Shown here piece by piece: positions 17,999 to 19,366 of a DNA stretch of 19,366 bases; position 1 is the first letter of the stretch; every line of letters starts with the position of its first letter. Under the pieces are notes generated by a model that did no database searches, had not been told where the DNA came from, and was given only the letters and a program-made list of their open reading frames with translations. Position numbers and translations under genes: made by a program. Source of the stretch: Dictyocoela muelleri (Eukaryota > Microsporidia); assembly GCA_016256075.1 (NCBI GenBank), contig SDVU01000144.1, positions 1 to 19,366 of the forward strand, given 5' to 3'.

Positions 17999-18262
17999 TT
18001 AGAGACCTGAAAAAAATTTTGCTTCTGAAAAAATATGAAAATATAAAAGAAGAAAAATCTACGTTATTTAATAATACTCTAATATTTTTCTTTATAAATT
18101 AAAATATTACAATATTTAGTATATTTCGCGCGATGAAATATACTAAATATAGTAATATTCTAATTAAAAATGCAAACTATTATATTTTATAAAATAACAG
18201 ATGATTTTATGATCCTTTATGCTATACTTTATAGTTAAGCGCATTTTTTTTCAGGTCCGTAA
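17999..18262. mobile_element. 264-bp foldback element with a central perfect-type hairpin
   Basis: Tips tta..gacctgaaaaaaa (from 17999) and the inverse ending at 18262 form a terminal inverted repeat, and the midpoint between them (18130.5) coincides with the centre of a strong hairpin at 18097-18165. Between tips and hairpin the arms still align weakly (gctt, ataaa, gttattt blocks in order), so the whole element is one decayed palindrome. It has no gene and no clear target duplication. Its tip sequence differs from that of the 12689-13003 element, so it is a separate family. Confidence 0.6.
18097..18165. repeat. 31-bp stem hairpin with a gcgcgat loop
   Basis: The left arm (18097-18127) and right arm (18135-18165) pair at 29 of 31 positions, including an uninterrupted 16-bp core, atatttagtatatttc. 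The 7-nt loop gcgcgat is GC-rich while the stem is almost entirely A/T. The stem is far better preserved than the rest of the element around it. Confidence 0.85.
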
Positions 18263-18297
18263 AACTGATAACAAGTTAAACATCTACATCAAATTCT

Positions 18298-18346
18298 CAT
18301 TTAACGAACAGAAAAAAAACACGATAAAAATCACGTTCGTTAAATG
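18298..18346. repeat. 12-bp perfect inverted repeat at the tail of the second Tigger copy
   Basis: catttaacgaac (18298-18309) pairs with gttcgttaaatg (18335-18346) over 25 nt, and taacgaaa recurs at 18351-18358. The taacg motif recalls the aaataacgg iterons in the Tigger end at 7072-7103. It may mark the end region of the Tigger element whose transposase lies just to the right, though no CAGT tip with TA is visible. Confidence 0.5.
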
Positions 18347-18362
18347 AAATTAACGAAAATCT

Positions 18363-19366
18363 TTAAAAATTAGAAATTAAATGTTTTTTACTGAATGGAG
18401 ATAGTCTGTAATTCTGGGGGGGTTTCATTTTCTTAGTTTTTAAAATACATTCTTTGAGGTGACCCAGAGAAATAAAATCATTACATCCACTATTAATCAT
18501 GTACTTTTCTATCTCATTGATATAAGCAACCACCATGATGTAACTTATGAATTCATTTCGGTCTTCTTTCTCCGAAAAAGATTCCTCTATATCACCACAT
18601 ACATCATAAATTCCATTTAAAATATCATTTTCACCTTGATTATCTGTTAAACAAATATATGTGTTAAAATCCTCACTATCAAATCTACCTCTTTTTGAAA
18701 TCGATTTTAATTTCATTCGCAGTTTTCAATTCAGTTATATCATTAGACTAATTTTTAAATGCTCTTTTGAAACAATTTATTATTGTATCTTCGGATAAAG
18801 AATTCCATGATTCGAAAATTGTTGATATTATATAGAAAATTTTAAATTCTTTAATATTTTAGTATAACATTCAGTATCATAATCTTCATTAAATAAAATG
18901 TTTCTACTCAAAAACTTCCTGTATTTTAATTTAAATGAACGAATTATACCTTGATTTAGAGGTTGTATTTTAGATGTAGTCGCAGGCGGCAAGAAAAAAG
19001 GCGTTTATTTGATAAACTAGTATTTCCCTATGAACAGTAGCATTGTCAAGCAATAAAAGTATATTTCTATTCTCATTTATCATCTTTATATTTAATTCCC
19101 ACAACCAAGTATAAAAAATGTAACTGGTCATCCATGACTTTTTGCTACTCGTGTATTTTATACCCAATGCTTTAATATAGATGTTATTAAAGCCATTTGG
19201 TCGTTTTGACTTGCCGATTAACAGAGGTTTCAATTTTTCACCGGAAAAATTTGCACAGAAAAGTATAGTTACACGATCTTTTCCCTTATTTCCCGATGCC
19301 ATCTTTTATTTTTATAAAATGAGTGTTTTTTTTCGATGGGCATTTAAAAAACAATGCTGTCTCATC
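18363..19366 (-). pseudogene. Second pogo/Tigger transposase, C-terminal two thirds, cut by the window end
   Basis: A pogo/Tigger DDE transposase enters the window on the minus strand. The first catalytic Asp opens the visible part, DETALFFKCPSKK (codon 19366-19364). An open block (19302-18970) has ASGNKGKDRVTILFCANFSG, LKPLLIGKSKRPNGF and LLLLDNATVHR, with the second Asp at 19047-19045. A frame change follows in an A-run; the next frame reads LPPATTSKIQPLNQGIIRSF. Family members have LDQG there, so the third catalytic Asp is replaced by Asn. Another frame change and two stops lie between DETALFF and the open block. The acidic C-terminal tail is open at 18716-18363. It is a different subfamily from the copy at 7203, as the conserved blocks differ widely. 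It is inactive as read. Confidence 0.88.

Overview
The window is a very AT-rich stretch (roughly four fifths A+T by eye) of eukaryotic, repeat-dominated DNA. I recognise no host housekeeping gene, tRNA or rRNA in 19.4 kb. Every coding signal I can identify is a broken cut-and-paste DNA transposase: three pogo/Tigger-type (CENP-B-like helix-turn-helix plus DDE), one Tc1-type (DD34E) and one Merlin/IS1016-type (ISXO2-like). This mix, the base composition and the lack of introns in what can be read fit an AT-rich, transposon-loaded microsporidian genome. That is an inference from style, not proof; another AT-rich eukaryote is possible.

Layout. 1-3400: non-coding AT-rich DNA with a Tigger N-terminal relic (1499-1861, minus) and a Merlin-type relic (2057-2823, minus). 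3440-5540: 22-bp tandem units, a 1.05-kb segment bounded by about 57-bp inverted repeats (3729-4776), then a satellite-like A-rich array that switches strand near 5222. 5541-7041: non-coding, with a weak Tc1-like trace and one small ORF that could encode a signal peptide. 7044-8816: a full-length but dead Tigger/pogo element with TA target duplications, terminal repeats and a readable transposase. 8819-11690: nothing recognisable apart from short repeats.

11691-18000 is one large 'gggttaaaaata'-type repeat domain invaded repeatedly. It holds a 653-bp terminal-inverted-repeat element (11811-12463), a 315-bp foldback element (12689-13003) and a Foldback-like element (13051-16647) whose long inverted arms are built from 22-bp tandem units. 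A Tc1-type transposon (about 14650-16595) sits inside one arm of the Foldback-like element. A 798-bp copy of the 11811-12463 family (15557-16354) sits inside that Tc1 gene, flanked by a perfect 9-bp target duplication. This gives a four-level nest: satellite, Foldback-like element, Tc1, small terminal-inverted-repeat element. A second foldback element (17999-18262) follows, and then a dead Tigger transposase on the minus strand (18363 to the window end).

No gene here appears to work with another. The region reads as a transposon graveyard. The most interesting parts are the non-autonomous elements (the 22-bp-arm foldback, the two small foldbacks, and the 9-bp-duplication family), for which no encoded transposase is visible in the window.
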